From positions 4,227,001 through 4,291,000 of the forward strand of contig NC_092563.1 in NCBI RefSeq assembly GCF_037975245.1: DNA of 64,000 bases, written 5' to 3'. Made by a program: the position numbers and the translations under genes. The stretch's first letter is position 1; each line of letters opens with the position of its first letter. Shown in pieces: positions 31,701-46,700 of the stretch. The DNA comes from Apostichopus japonicus. Lineage: Eukaryota; Echinodermata; Holothuroidea; Aspidochirotida; Stichopodidae. The notes below the pieces were generated by a model. The model ran no database searches and was not told the DNA's origin. It was given only the letters and a program-made list of their open reading frames with translations.

Positions 31701-34700
31701 TTAGCCAGCGGCTAAACTTGGGAAATTCTAGGCCTGGCTACTGCAATGCTTGAACTGGATGCAACACAGAAATGGGCTGTATGTGAGATGCTATAAATAA
31801 CCCAATCGTCAAATCAAATTATTTTAAGTAGGTGAGGTAGACCTACTAAATCCAATTCTTTTACCATTTTTTAAATCAAATAATGAGTTGACTATGTGTA
31901 AAGGGTGACAGTGCGATGGGTTGTATCACTCTTGTAGTGCTATTTAAGTATGTCTTTAATACACTAGCTTGTGTTCGTGTTTGTAGCTTGGAATGTTCTG
32001 AAAACAGATTAATTTTTAGAGAGTTTTTTTTGTGGACAGCTCACGTAATACATTCTACCAGAGACTTTCATGATCAAAAAGATGCATAAATACATGATAT
32101 ATCAACATCTGTTTGAGTCTTTACAGTGCATTTACGTAGTTCCTGATTCTACTCTATAGATGCTTTCAGAATAGCAGTCCCTTTAAAGGTCATTGGTATT
32201 CTGCCAAATTTTTCATTTTCAAAATTTGATAAAAAATTTGGAGTAAAGACTTTCTTGATTGGTTACAATCCCCCAAAGTATTCCTGGAGCTAGATGGGAG
32301 GTTGCAAGGGCAAAATGAGACGGATATCTCAGCGAGGAAAAATCAGTCGCGACTCTTAAATCCCAGTCGCACCTCCTGCCTAGGAGTCGACTACCGAAGT
32401 ACTGAATACGATTCCTGCTCATTTGGGTCGCTACTCCCTACTGTTTAATAAATATCATAGCTTCTTCTTTACTGCATGCATGATAGATTGATAATGTGTC
32501 AAAAATCCATGGTTACACCACGTCAACTGGTCTACTAGAGATCAAGTCGATTTTTTTATGCATTTCAAAAAATGACAGTTGGACAAGCGGCTGTCACCTT
32601 TATGCATGAGTTAAGATGCTAACTTCAACGTTGTTCAAAACAGTTCGAACAGCAATGACCAGTTGTTTCATTTCTAAATTAATTGTGGGCAATACCAATG
32701 ACCTACCGCAGAAGAACTTTACCATGCTTTATTTGTAACATCCACAACAAGAACTAGAACTGTGTTTTCTGTCTCTACGGTTTGCTAATCATTTTTCTAA
32801 AAAATTTTACATTACAGTTTGCTTCGTGTCCAAATCTACAGCTTCCAACAGAGGCATCCATCAATTTTTCGTATTCCAAATAATTCATCAAATTTTTTTT
32901 TCATCAAAAGGATCTTCATGTGGCACCTCCAGCAATATATAATTATTCATGATCAGTCATACAGTAGATTGCCACTGCACTGGCTTACAAAATGACATTT
33001 GAAAGATTATAAATATTTAAGAAAATAACAGAATTTGTGGATTCAGTAAGTGTCAGAATTTTTCTGTTTGCTTCTTTTTTCTGTCTGTCTCTCTCTCTCT
33101 GTTGATGACTTGATGGATTATTCAGTTTCGTACATGTCAGTCAACAATAGAGTTTGTAGGTCTATAAATCAGTCCCAAAGCAGCAGACAGTGTCTTGGCG
33201 TTGTTAGGTTTCAGCATTGTTCAAACTGATTTTAGCACAGGCTGTGAATAAAATGTAAGAGAAGAACAAATTATCAGAAGAGAGACAGATAGAGAATATT
33301 CAACTCACTTTCAGTATGTTTATCATATAAGGTTGACTCACTCTTTTATTGATATCTATCTCCACTCAAAATCATGCACTTTTCCATCATTGGTTTGAAA
33401 TTACTCACATCCAAGAAGCATGTGGTTTGTTCGTTTGGTAAGTGCATAAGAAGGCAAGAGAGTTTGTTAGTATCCATGACTGACCCTGGAGCTATTAGAC
33501 TCACATTGTGAGGACACAGGTCACCCTCCCTCTCCCCTTCCCTAGCAATGTTCACAGAGCAGCAAGGAATAGTGGTTCCGAGTGAGTTGTGGGTATGTTT
33601 ACGTCACTCCTCTCTTTATGCGTCACAAAAAACGAAAGTGAATATTCAGTTGCAGATCTCACAAAGAAATAAAAGTACAGCCACTGACCGAAGCAGATGG
33701 ACTCACAGTACTTTATCATCGTGGACAATATAAACCATGAAGATGGACATTCCTGGAGTACAGTACATTAGAGAACCCAACCACTTTTGATATACAATGA
33801 AAGGAAAAAAATACACTTACTTTTGCCTAAAAACTGAAATGCAATCTCTTCTCATACTGTCAGTGGAAATAACATCCTTCAATATTTTTGTATTAAAATT
33901 TGTCAAATAACTTGTTCACTTACAAACTGAGATGTTCATTTATTAAGATCAGTAGTACTTACTTGACTGTGAAGATGTGAAGTCTTGATAACAAACAGCT
34001 TTATCAATCATTCTCCTTTTTCCATCCAAGACTCTTTTTTGCTCACAATGTTGGCAACTGTTGTTTCCTACATTTTCAGTTAACATTGATGAGTTTGCAA
34101 TTTAGCAGACATTGTAGCAATGACTTGATTATAAGTTAGAAGATCGCTGAACAGATGGTTGTATGACACGATATCTACCAGTTTGATCAAATCAGGTGGA
34201 GCGGTTTTTAGCCAAATCTTTCTCTCTCTCTCTCTCTTGCTTGGTAAAGGATCTTAGCATCTCAAAACTTGGCAGAGTTCCAACAATTCCAATGAGTGAT
34301 GGTCTGCTATATTGCAGGACAATTTGTTATTGGGAGTTTCCATGTAGAAGTGGAGATTTGTGGAGCTCTTTAGTTTCATATGAAGTCAAGTTTAATCAAG
34401 TGAGAAATTAGGTGTCATGTTTCGTCACTGGTCAACAGCTGCTGAGCTTCTGGTTGAAGAAGATCATTGGCAGGCCGGCAGGGTAATTAATAGAGATTCG
34501 AAACAGTTGGGTTTTGGAAAATTCCTTATTTTTTTTCTGAAACATAACCTAACCTAAGAGTGCGATCTGTGCAAAGATTAAGAAATGGCTGTTCCAAAGC
34601 AGATTTTCCCCAAATTAATGTTAATCTATTCATAGTCAGTAATTAATGATAAATCTACAAATTTCAAACAATTTGCCACCTATCGACACATTTTTGTTGT

Positions 34701-37700
34701 TGGAATCATTGGAAATTGACAAATTAAGAAGTTTCACCAGGATGGTTAGAATATATTTCTCCTTCATCAGTCAAAAATTAATTTTACATCTGGACTTTCT
34801 GTTTGAAATCAGGCAACTCCAGGCCTTTTGGTTTTCATTGCTGTGGCATCTCGAAGTTTGTCACTAGTGAGATCCTTTGGAGACACTTTTTGCTTAGAGC
34901 AATCACTTGATTGATTTAATACATGTGGTGGACAGATTTTGAATAGGTTGCTGGATAAACAGTCTATATAAAATGATTCCAACTGAAAAATGAACAAAAC
35001 ACAAATCGTCTCTGAGTGACCGTGAAGGCCAAGGTCAGCAGGAATGGACAGTGAAGTAAACAATTATGATGCTCCTTAATAAAGATATAAAAGGCCACGC
35101 TACAAAAAAAAAACAGATTTTTCGGATCAGACGTTTACTCAGATTACAGTTCTTATCTCCATTCTTATGTGAATCTACAAATCTACCTACTGTACAGTAA
35201 CCTGCTAAACTGGTAAATTTGTAGATAGCAATGTGCCCTTTTCATCCCACAAACTGTACTACACACTACCCACTTTCTCCCACATGAAATCTACTATTGT
35301 GAGCACAGCAACCTATGTATGTGTTCTTAACTTCAGTTGGTTTTTCTGTCCTCCATGGTGATTTTCATCTGTCAGACACAGATATGTGTCCATCCAAGCA
35401 TATCATAGTTGCTAGGTCAGATTAGGTGGAACTGTACAAACACAAACATCTACATTCATTTGTACTACTGTAACTAGCTGCTACTGTAACTAGAGTAGCA
35501 GCTCCCTGCACATAGGGAAATGATGAAGCTAAGGAGTATTAAGTCTATCATCTGTTCGATGTCATATCTAACTTCTTTATCATCAGTGATATAAACTATC
35601 ATTCAAAGAATGTAACCTTTAAAGTTCCCCAGGTTTTCCTAAATTTGACATTCTGACTGATCGTAATGTGATATTCACATCAAAGTTAGTATAATTAGCT
35701 AGATCTATTTAAGATATCAATGGATAGATTCTCATTAAAACTGATTGGGACGTTACTTTTTAGCGAGTTATTAATTGCCCATGTTCTTGTTGTCATCTAT
35801 GCTTTCATTGTGGAATCATTGTAGGTTCATAACCATGACTCTTAGACCCCCCCCCCCTACCCACTGCCCTCCTGCTGCAGTATAGTCCTGAGCAACAGTG
35901 AAGATTCATCCGATACTGTATATATTGTTCCCTATATGGATGATCTATTTATTAAGCATGCTCGTTGATTTAATCTAATAATTGTAACAAAGTACCTGGT
36001 CAAACTTCAATCATATTCTGGTAATTTCATTGAAAATTCAGATCTATTAAGAAAAAAGTGGGGCGGTTAGTTATAAAAGATTGTGCGATCATGTCATAAC
36101 TTGACATTTACAAAAACAGCAAGGTCTCGTACTTTTTCCCCGGGAGTCTGCACTTGTTAACCCACTTAAAACATAGAACTAGGATACTCTATCATTAAAC
36201 TAATGTGCAGATTGACATCAAGGTAAGCATATTCCGCAGATAGTTCATTAAAGTACAACCGTGACACTCAAGCTGATCGGTTGAATGTTAATTCAGCCTT
36301 GGAAGAATTTCATCTCAACTTGAAAGAAAATATCAGAAAAGCGTTCAAGATGGTTGATCCTTAATTTCCTCTCTCTCTCTCTCTGCATGGAGCAGGTCTG
36401 CCAATTAAATTCCATCTAAGAGACTTTATAAATCATAATTAAAGTTGTATTCTACAGTTTATGTGGGTGTTACTGTGTATAGATATTAAAAAGTGAATGT
36501 AGTTACAGTACTTACTAATACACTGTACATGAAAGCAATTTCATTGCATAATTAAATTAAGTTAAAAGAAATCATTCCAGGAATGATAAAATGAAGCAAA
36601 AAATTGGCAAAGGTTTGCAAATGACGAAATATGCAATTGCAATTACATTTATTTTGTGGGACGCAAAAAAAGTTTGATATTACAGTACACGTTTGATAAA
36701 TTAGTTAAATGTTTGTTAAATTGTTAATCTCGTACAGTAAGATTATAGGGAAATCAAAATTAAATGTGAAAATAACCTGACTTGGGATGAGTGATACACA
36801 TTGAGGTACAACCTAACTAAAAGAGACTGCTATAAAGGTCATGTCATGACCAGTGTGCTTATTGTTTAAAGAGAAACTAATTAACGCAATTGTCATTAAT
36901 TCATCAAGTTTAAGGAGTCAAACTTTGATTTCAAATAATGAAGAAACTGTACAGGTATATAAAAATTTGATATGTCTGATTTGCTCATTTGTAATGTTCA
37001 CTGGTTTGATTTGAAATTTGGAATCAAAGAGCTTGAAGATCAGAGATGACAATGAACATAAATATGGGAGAAGCTCCAGATTTCTTGAATTTCAAGAAAT
37101 CTGGAGCCCTCCTCAATTTGCCCTCCTCATTCTGCTACCCAAAGTGTCTAATAGTGTCTTCTTAGTGAAGTAATTTGTCTGTTTGAACCTAGGTTAGCCT
37201 AGGTAGGCAAGGAAGTTGAAGTAAATATAAGAATATACACCTACAGTACATCTAACTGTGAATGTGTGGATGCAGGGCAACGTTTTAATGGTCGTCTCTT
37301 CGCCCGGGATGACCAGATTTCTCTTTGGGACGACCAGAACCACCTCAGGAGGTTGTCCGGTGACGATTAGTTGTTTACATCCAATTCAGATTGCTTTTTA
37401 ACTACTGTTAAGTACCCCAGATAGAATATTAAAATTGGTATCACCTGGCCTCCATCACTTTGGAGACATTGAATAAAATAAAATAATAATTGTGATAGGT
37501 CTACTGCACAATCCACCCAAAGGGGAGTCTACTGGCCTCAAAACTGCCTTGTTCTTTTCACCAAACATATATGTACACATCTCTCTCCTACAGTGTACAT
37601 ATTGATCATTCTTTGTTATTTTGCTACTTCTTCTTGGGACGACAAAATTAACTGTTCAGACAACCGAAAAGTAGGACAAAACCCTTAAAATTTTACCCTG

Positions 37701-40700
37701 GGATGGATGGTCTGACTTGTACTTTTCATTCATTTCTCTTTCATTCCACTGGTTCATGCTCGTAAACGAGATACATTAACGGTTTATTGCTTCAGAGGAA
37801 TTCTCTTTCTGATTCCTATCTTCAATTTCAAAGAAAGTAATTGCATTGCCATGGTGATAGTACAGTCCTAAAGTTATCTTCTTGATGAGAACAATTTGAG
37901 TTGATGCGCTGGTTCCCTTGTGAGTGTGTAAAGAAAGGATTGGTGCTGAAAAATGATGAAGGCGTTTTTTTTTTTCCTTCTTTCATTTGATTCCAACTGA
38001 ATAAATTTATACACTAAAGTAAACTCATAGGTTTGCCATAGTACAAGAAATTTGCATAGATCTACACTCTCTTGAGGTTAAACAAATTTATAGAGGCTTT
38101 TTCGGGAGGACTACAGTTTATCTTAGGACTTTTTATAATTTCAACATAACTAGTTACTTGGCTTCCTCGCTTTCCTGTCTCCTCACTTGATGCTAATTAT
38201 TCATGTTCTACTTTGCTCAGAGTTGATATAGTAATCTTTAGCACTGTACACCCTTAGTAACTGGCCACTTCCAGTCAACCAGACTCCTCATATTTAACAA
38301 CCAGAATTGCTTCGATTGACGTGTTGGTTGGACATGGACTTTGCTATCTTTGTGAATTTTCATCTTTGATTCCCACCTGGACATGTGTTGGTGTTTAGTG
38401 TTTACTAAAAAACCAGTATGTCCAAACAATAGCCTCCAGAACCTGTCATTGCAGCCCGATGTTTAAATAAATCCTCACAATATTGTTTAATACCTGAACT
38501 GGTGGTCTTATGAGTACCTGAACTGGTGGTCTTATGAATACAGGAACTGGTGACCAGTCTTATGAAAACCTTAACTGATGACCTTATGAATACAGTTTGA
38601 CCATGCTCATGAAGCTACCAAACAGTCATTGAGGGAAAAAATTATTTCTAGAAATTTGATGAAGATAGTGACTTCATTTGGGCACATTTGACAAATGTAT
38701 GAAGGAACAAAGGAATGAACTTTTTGGCTATGAATAAATATTTTGGGAAAAAGGTTTAACTTGAAACAGAAATGAGTAAACTAGTTACTAGTTACGCCCA
38801 TGAGAAATGTGGTTATGAAGTGGGTCATATGTAATCAAATGTTAATTATACTTTGAATAGACTGCACTATGCAATTGGTGAGCAACCAATGCCAAGTAAA
38901 TGAAAAAAATTTGTTAGTTGTTAATGTTCATAAAAAATTGGCTTTTGCAATATTTATGAGTTTCAGAGCCAAGTTTTGCTCCATTAAATTTGAGACTCTT
39001 GCATCCTCCACAGAAGTTGTAAAGGTCATCCCTTGAGATATTTTGAGTGATTTTTAGATGATCATCTGCAGTGATGAAGTGGTTACATTCGGTTGGGGAC
39101 TTCTCTATTCGTCCATAAAAGCATAGATGAAGTCTGATATAAGCCATACAATACATAGCTTAAATTTCACTTTAGTTTTTGTCCAGATCGACGGATGGGA
39201 GTAGTTACCGTGTGTTGACTCCTAATGTATACATACAAAGATTATTAATGTTATATATACACTATACAGACTACACTCATAGCCCTATGTTAGTAATTAA
39301 TGAGGTACATATCTTCAATTTGTATAGATCTGGAAGTACCTTGGCTCATTGCAGATTTTATAACATTGTTCTGTCTCTTACCAATACCATGTAAATTACT
39401 TTTTGTAATTCACAGTGTAGTGTGTCTTACTATGTAAAGTGCTTGTTGCAAATTACAGTGTAGTATGTCTTACCATGTAAAATGTTCTTTATTGTTTACC
39501 CTGCAGAGTGTCTTACTATGCACAGTGCTCTTTGCAATTTACAACATGTCTTACCCATATAAACTAAACCTCTGACATAACATTTGAAAATAAAACCCAG
39601 CTCAATACAACACAACACAATATTGTATTCATTGAGCCTAGAGTTATAATACCTTGCTATGAATATTCATTAGGGATAGCTAATTACTTTCATATTTGAA
39701 TCATGGCAGATTTGTCATTGGCATATTAATGGGTAAGGTTCCATGTCATACCCCTTATCCCCCCCCCCATGTCATACCTCTCCCATTTATCAGATCAAAG
39801 AGCTATAATGATAAATTGAATTGAATAACAGTAGAAACCAAAGTGATATATACTTTAATTAAATTAATTCATATCAAATAACAGGAGGTAGGTCTCCCAA
39901 ACAACATTAATTAATCAGAACTTTATTTGGGGGGTGGGGGGGGGGGTTAATGTTGTTAAATTTGTTTTACCGATTAATTTTCCAATCTAGTTTTAGTAAA
40001 AAAACAAATTTGGCAGTACCTTCCTGTATAAACTAACTAGATTATAAACACAAACTAAGTTGTACTGGTCTAGCAGCTGTGACACCAACAATGTCCCTCT
40101 AGTTGGACCCCTCTGTTTATGAAAATGCTCCCGCAACGTAGATTTCATGTCAGATCTGACAAAGCTGTTGAAGCTCTTAAACGTATTGTTTTAAGCCGAC
40201 TGAAGTTTAACGATGGGATAATCAATCCAGGACTAGACACACTTTAATAATGTGCTCATAAAGAGGCTTTGAAGGCTTCTGTAATCGGCTGTGGAAAGGT
40301 TTGTAAACAGTAACTGTCATACCAGAGTCCATTAATTAGTCTACTCTGTAATCAGTTAGGGTCTGGGATTCACTGGCTTATTAATATGTAATACAAACCA
40401 TGGCTGAAGCCCTTATCTGAAGACTGGAAAATTCTCAGCCCTGGAATGGTGTTAGCTCTGTGTTATGTCATGCCCATTGCATGCATGTGAAAGGGACTTC
40501 TCTACAGGATATTTTACAAAGACATGATTCTGTGTACCAGGCAGAAAGACTTTAGACGAGGAAGTCTTGGAAGTAAAGTCAAGGAGGCTTGCATACAGCG
40601 AATGCAAGCTATCTTTCTTGCAAACAAGAAAAAGCCAAAATCTTGATAAGAAATGCATGTACTCATACTCATAACTTCATAAGTAAACAAGACATCTCAA

Positions 40701-43700
40701 AACCTATTCCGATCCTACTTTAGGCACTTGTTCTGAGACAAATCTCACGTAACAAGCAACAAAATGATGCAGTGACTTGATATAGAGCTATAAACAACAT
40801 TTACATTATGGAGATTTTCTGGTGCATGATATAATCAACAATGCTTTTCGGACGCTGTGATTGTCTTATAGTCTGTTTTACCTATTGTCTGCAGACATTC
40901 TTGGATCTACTGAATGTACACAAAGGATAATCAACTGTAGTTGTCTTGTATTTTATAATACAGTGACACCCAAATAGATACGCTAGAGTGGAACCAATCC
41001 TTTGAACCTTAACAATATACTTTGCGCATAAATTTGTGGTTTTGTAATGTACAGTTATATCCATGATGTTCATAGTGCTTAGAGGACAGTTCATTCCAAA
41101 TGTTATTGTAGTACAGTGTGCCCAGATGCTAAAAATGGCATATTTTGAGAAAGTAATTTCATTGCCCATCAGTCGACGTTTTACGTGTACCTTGTCTTAT
41201 TTTATTAATGTTTTATAAAGATAGCTGGCAACAGCACAGTAACTGCTATCATCATAGCATTATAGAAATTGAGATGAATTGCATAATTTTATGGTTTGTA
41301 TCATACATTTTGCAAATCCATCTATATTCATTGAAAAATAACATTCTGCAAACCGATGAACTACGTTGTTGGACAGCTATAAAGTGAACATTTCTAGCTG
41401 TATATCACATCTGAAGGGCACGTCAATAAAAAATATGTAATATAAGTAAATTATTGAGCTTTTGAGGAACATCTATCCAGCTTCAGGGCAACACAGACCA
41501 CCTTGGAAAAGAATTATGGATTAATACTGTCAAAATATGTCATACTGTATGTCTGTTAACATATCTAGAGGTCAGAAAAAGCTGTAGGGGGAGGATTTTT
41601 TTTTTTTTTTTTTGGGGGGGGAGGAAGGGGGACTATCAGGGTGGGTTCCTTCACTTAGGCTCTAGTCACACAGGAATGTCACTCTAATGTAGTCCTACTG
41701 TATGTTAGTATCTACATGGAGGCATATATATAAACTTGGCTCCTCGCTTACCTGTCTCCCCACAACTTTAGCACTCTCGGTCTACAGTGCCTGAAATGAA
41801 ATGGTTACCTTTTAACTTTGTGTGCCCTCTATGTCCCTCCTTACCCTGACCCTCTTTTAAATGCCCTTTTCATTCTACCACCCAAAGTGCATACATCATT
41901 TGTTTTTTGTGTGGATTATATTCTACTTAATTTGATCGGAACACCTTTATAGGATCTTTGTTTAGCATTACTGCAAACAGGAATACTATTACTATTCGTG
42001 CACAGCCCGCTATTAAAGTATCCTTTTGTTTGTCTAGGGAAAGGTTTTTGAGACTGTTTTGGTAAGCAGTTCCCGATCCCGTTCAAAATCATATGTTTTC
42101 AGTACGGGTAGCAGTTCCACAAAGCAAATAGACATGGCAGATCCTGAAATATCAGTCATTAGGGGCTTTTGTCTTCGATCATTCTCATCACAAACCACAT
42201 TACTGTATGCTATGCTTGAAATGTCCACGTCGGTGAAGGCTGGCGATGAGTAGTGCTCCCTGACGACGGCAAAAATCTGTTAATTGCTGAATAATTAATG
42301 TGCAGCGTATTATTATATGCGGTACATGAGGAGGCTGGCAAAGGTTCATCGAATTACTGTAGGAATTTAACGATCAAGGTTGGCCTGTATGGAGGGATTC
42401 TAACATACAGACTGCCAGACTGACAGGCTTTTCAAATCCTAATTTGCCATTTTAATTTGATCACCTCGGGGGAAAAACATTCTTGTTTCCTATCATTAAA
42501 ACAAAACAAAATTGCTGCTGAATTGTTTCATATACTGTAGTCTAGCTGTGGTGTCAGACTTTCTAACTTCTGTATCTGTTCTCTGATAGTAATGGTAACG
42601 TCCTGGGTAGGTGTTTTAGACAGCTAGAATACTACCTTCTTTGTAGGTTTTACCCAGACATGTATATTACCCAAAGATGGGTATTACCCAGAGATGTACA
42701 GTACTACCATTTGGCTTGTTTGGCTCTTTGGAGAATTTTTTTTCAACAATATAATTTTCCCTATAAAATTTTTGCCTATAAAGGTATGACTATTAGTGTT
42801 CAATGGCAAAACTGTCCTGTATTTTGTGATATGCTTTATGTATGTGAAAATCAATAGTGGTAAACTATTTTGTCATTTTTCATTCTATTTTATTTTGTAT
42901 TCTATTTATGTATTATAGATTTAGCAACAATTCAAGCTCTGATAAGAGATACATATTGTTGGGATATTGCTAAGTACTGCAAGTTGTTCATCCACATTGT
43001 TTTCCTGTAAATCTACGGAACTTTATATCCATATGGTTCCTTGCTTACCTGTCTCCTCGCAACATCAGCAATGATTGTCAATGACTGAGTTCTCTAGATC
43101 CCTATTTAAAGGGTGTGAAGACTCGCGCACAAAGAAACGTCTCATGCCGGTAATCTGACCTAGTTTTGAATGAGGTGTAACAGAAGTGTCAGACACCACC
43201 ATCGATCCCAGAAAATACACACTCAGCTTGCTACCGTCGGTAATTAGACACTAGTGTACAGTACAGGCGATACATACAGCTACGGTCAATACCCACAACA
43301 CAGTCTACATAGCAGCAATGGACATCTCAGGTCTAGATAAAAGATAACAAGGTATCACGTTTCATTACTGTCTGCATTTTGTAGCGACAAGAAGAAAACG
43401 TCATTTGCATGCAACGGAAAGTTAATTTTTTTAGAGTAATGCACAAGGTTTGGGGCGAGTCTTCAATGCCTTTAACATCTGTAGCCTAAATTTTTCATCT
43501 TGTGGGGATTGTGGAGACGTTGTAGTAATTCTTCATGCATCCATCCTTTATTCATCTTTCCGACGACGATGTTCTCATCTCCCAGTCTCTTTCCTCTATT
43601 GTACTTTCTGTCTCTGATGTGTGTCTTGGCATAGGATATTACACTCAATCATTGTGTCACGGTACGGCTTTTGTTAACTCGTTTACTTTCATTTTAGGCC

Positions 43701-46700
43701 TCCCCAGGTATGATAATTTTCACAGATTCGGATCTGTTGTAAGTGCACAGGCCATGAATTTGAATAGATATGTAGATTTGCAAGGATTTTGGATTGCATG
43801 TTCATAAAAATCTGTAGCTTGTTGACCTAGGTAGTAGAGAGTGGCGTGTTGATTTCGTTTGAGTCTCTCATCTCGGGAGGAGAGTTAGAGTTATAGTCTG
43901 ACACACGGTGACAGACCATGTCCAAGATTTTCTGAGAATTGTCTACAGATGTCACGAAACTGCTCAGGCAACCATACGCAGATATTTGACTTTTTTCGGT
44001 TATCGAGGATTTTCATTTTCAAGGGATATGTTTGCATCAGACAATGTGACAACAAATAGTTTTAACTGATTATTTTAGTTGAAAACTCCATTTCATGATC
44101 TTAATTGTTATGGTTGTTTGAATGTAAGCTTTAAATTTGAGATAAACTCTTCCTTACTCCAGGAAGAAGCGGATCATATTTTAGGAGGAATTGGTTTGCG
44201 ATGTCTTCATGACAGATGTCCTCAAAAGCCTTCCTTTCCATTTATTAAGATCGTTTCTTGATTTAATATCCTTCAAGTGTGATATGGTTTGAATTTTTTG
44301 CTTACCTGTAGTTGTCAATATCCTCTTAATGCAGAATTTCATCGATGTGCAACTTGTGAAATACATGTTGACTTTGTGTATACCAACCTACCTTAACATG
44401 ACCTTTGACATCCACATTGTTCCAACTGTCTTGACTGATGGATGCAGTGGCGTTGCCAGACATTTCAATCTTGGGGAGCACAGGGAGGGGGGCACAGTAC
44501 TTAATTAGGGGGCACAATGTTTATTTATGAATGCCATCCTGGGGTAGGGGTCTAAGGGGAGAAGGTGTTCTTGATTACTTAAGGGTCCTTAGATGCAATC
44601 TGGTTCAGCTTGAAGTAACTTTATGTTCAAGACTTTTCAGGCTAAGTCTTTCCAATATTTATGTTTTTAATTGAGGCAGATAAAGGTTTTGACTGGGTAC
44701 TTTTTTAACACTATATAGCGCATCTGGGTGGGGGGTGGCACCTGGGGGGCACACTTATTTGGGGGAGGGCACGTGCCACCCCTTGGCAACGCCACTGGAT
44801 GGACATCTTTAATATTGAGTTCTTATGAATAGTGTCATATTTGAATAGAATGTGTAGGGTAGATGTGCTGTTTACAGACATAATAGAATGTGCAGGGTAG
44901 TTGTGCTGTTAACAGATATGAAATAATTCATATTCAAACTACAGCTCCTCCACATTAATGTTTCCTAATAAAACTGATGTTGCTTGCTCCGAGAGATGAT
45001 CAGTTTCCGTTTCTTTGGTGGAGGCTGATATCACGGAAATGGAGTATCGATTAAGTGTCATCTTTTCCTGCTTTCTCCCAGATGGTATTTCGCGCTCGAT
45101 TTATTCGTAAAAGGGTAAGGGTTATCGACAGTCGGATTGTTACATCAGACCCTATTGAATATTCATTAGAGACAAATAGCTATCGAATGGAAAAGCAACA
45201 ATATCGGATTGAGAAAAATAGTGTCACATCATGTCTGTAAAGGGCATCTTGCAAATTCAGTCTGGGCTGTTTTTCATTTTGTCTCAATGAAGTTAAGGGC
45301 CATCAAACTGAAATAATTAAGATGTAATAATTGTTGAAAGTCAGCATGGGTAGCTACAGTAGCTATCGTAATACAGCCAACACTATTGTTTGTTGGACAT
45401 GGTTTTATATACTTCCCTCCTCTCTTAATCGGTCTCCAACACCACCTAAATTACACGACTGTAAGCCTATTAGCACTGCCCTATTTACAGTAATTCTGTC
45501 CTCTTTTTACCTTCATTTATTTTCTGACATACTCAAAAGTTTTCATCCAGTCAGTATCTCCCACATTGCTGTTTCTAATTAAAGTAACATTACTTTGTGC
45601 ATTGTTAAATAAAACAACTAATGGATGAAAACAGACATGTCAGAATATTACAACATTCTTGATCTTGTCAGAAATCCATTAAAGTTGACCTAGTATCATG
45701 AGCCAATTTTTTTTTTTTTTCCCCTTTGAAAAGTGGATTGTTGGATTTTAAAGCTGAATAAAATGTGTCATTGAAGTGAAAATCATTGTAACCCAAGTAC
45801 AGGGTAATGTAGCATACTGAAGTGCCGTTTTTGTCTATTTTATCAATTTTGAAGAAAATTGGTCTTCCTCCCAAAGATCGTCTCAAATTGCAGTCGCAGA
45901 ATAGTTTAATATATTAAATGTGAACACGAATAGATCTGCAAATATTGGATCCATCGAAAAAAACAGGTCAAAGTAGTGCAATGTTCTTGTTGAATCTATC
46001 AAAAACCCATTAAAGGTTGCCTAGGTTTCAGGCAGAATTGATTTTCATAATCTCTGCCAAAAGCCGCATTCATGGATAAGAAAGCTGAATAAAGATAGTG
46101 ACAATGGTTATATGTACTTATGTGACAATGGTTATATGTACTTATACATACATGTGCAAGATGCTTTATTTTCTTACAACGGTACAATCAGATCGAAAAC
46201 ACTGCACGTTGCTTTTGCATAACCTTATTTTAGTGTCTCATCATTAGAATGTTATGATAGTGCAGTGCTCCCTAAGAAACTCAATACAAAAATTTACCCC
46301 TGCATATTAACTACATTAGTTAAGCTAAGGATTTATAGTAGTTAATCTACTTGCAGCTCAGTTAGTATACAATATAGGCTAGGGTGGGTACATCTGCTAT
46401 GAAACAGTGTGCTACTTTAAGCTTCTAGAATTGATTACAGTGTAAATGTTTAATTTTGAATATAACAGTCTTGCTTATTATTTTTTAGCATCTCTTTTGA
46501 CGTTCATGTATATATTTACTCTATCCATGTTTTACCCGTCTTCTTTCAAAGAGTGTATGAATCACACTCAGATCAGCCTAGTTTGCAAATAGAATATAGT
46601 AGCGTTATTTCAAACATACTTGATGGAGAGAAATAACAGTTACTCTATCCCTAACCTGTCTCATCCCTACAAAAGCACTCCAATCTACATAGCTTTACAA

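Noticed and set aside
14110-37107. TTCnnGAA heat-shock-element-like palindromes (14110-14130, 37073-37107)
   Set aside because: The central half sites are one base apart rather than the two-base spacing of a true element, and both lie deep in introns.
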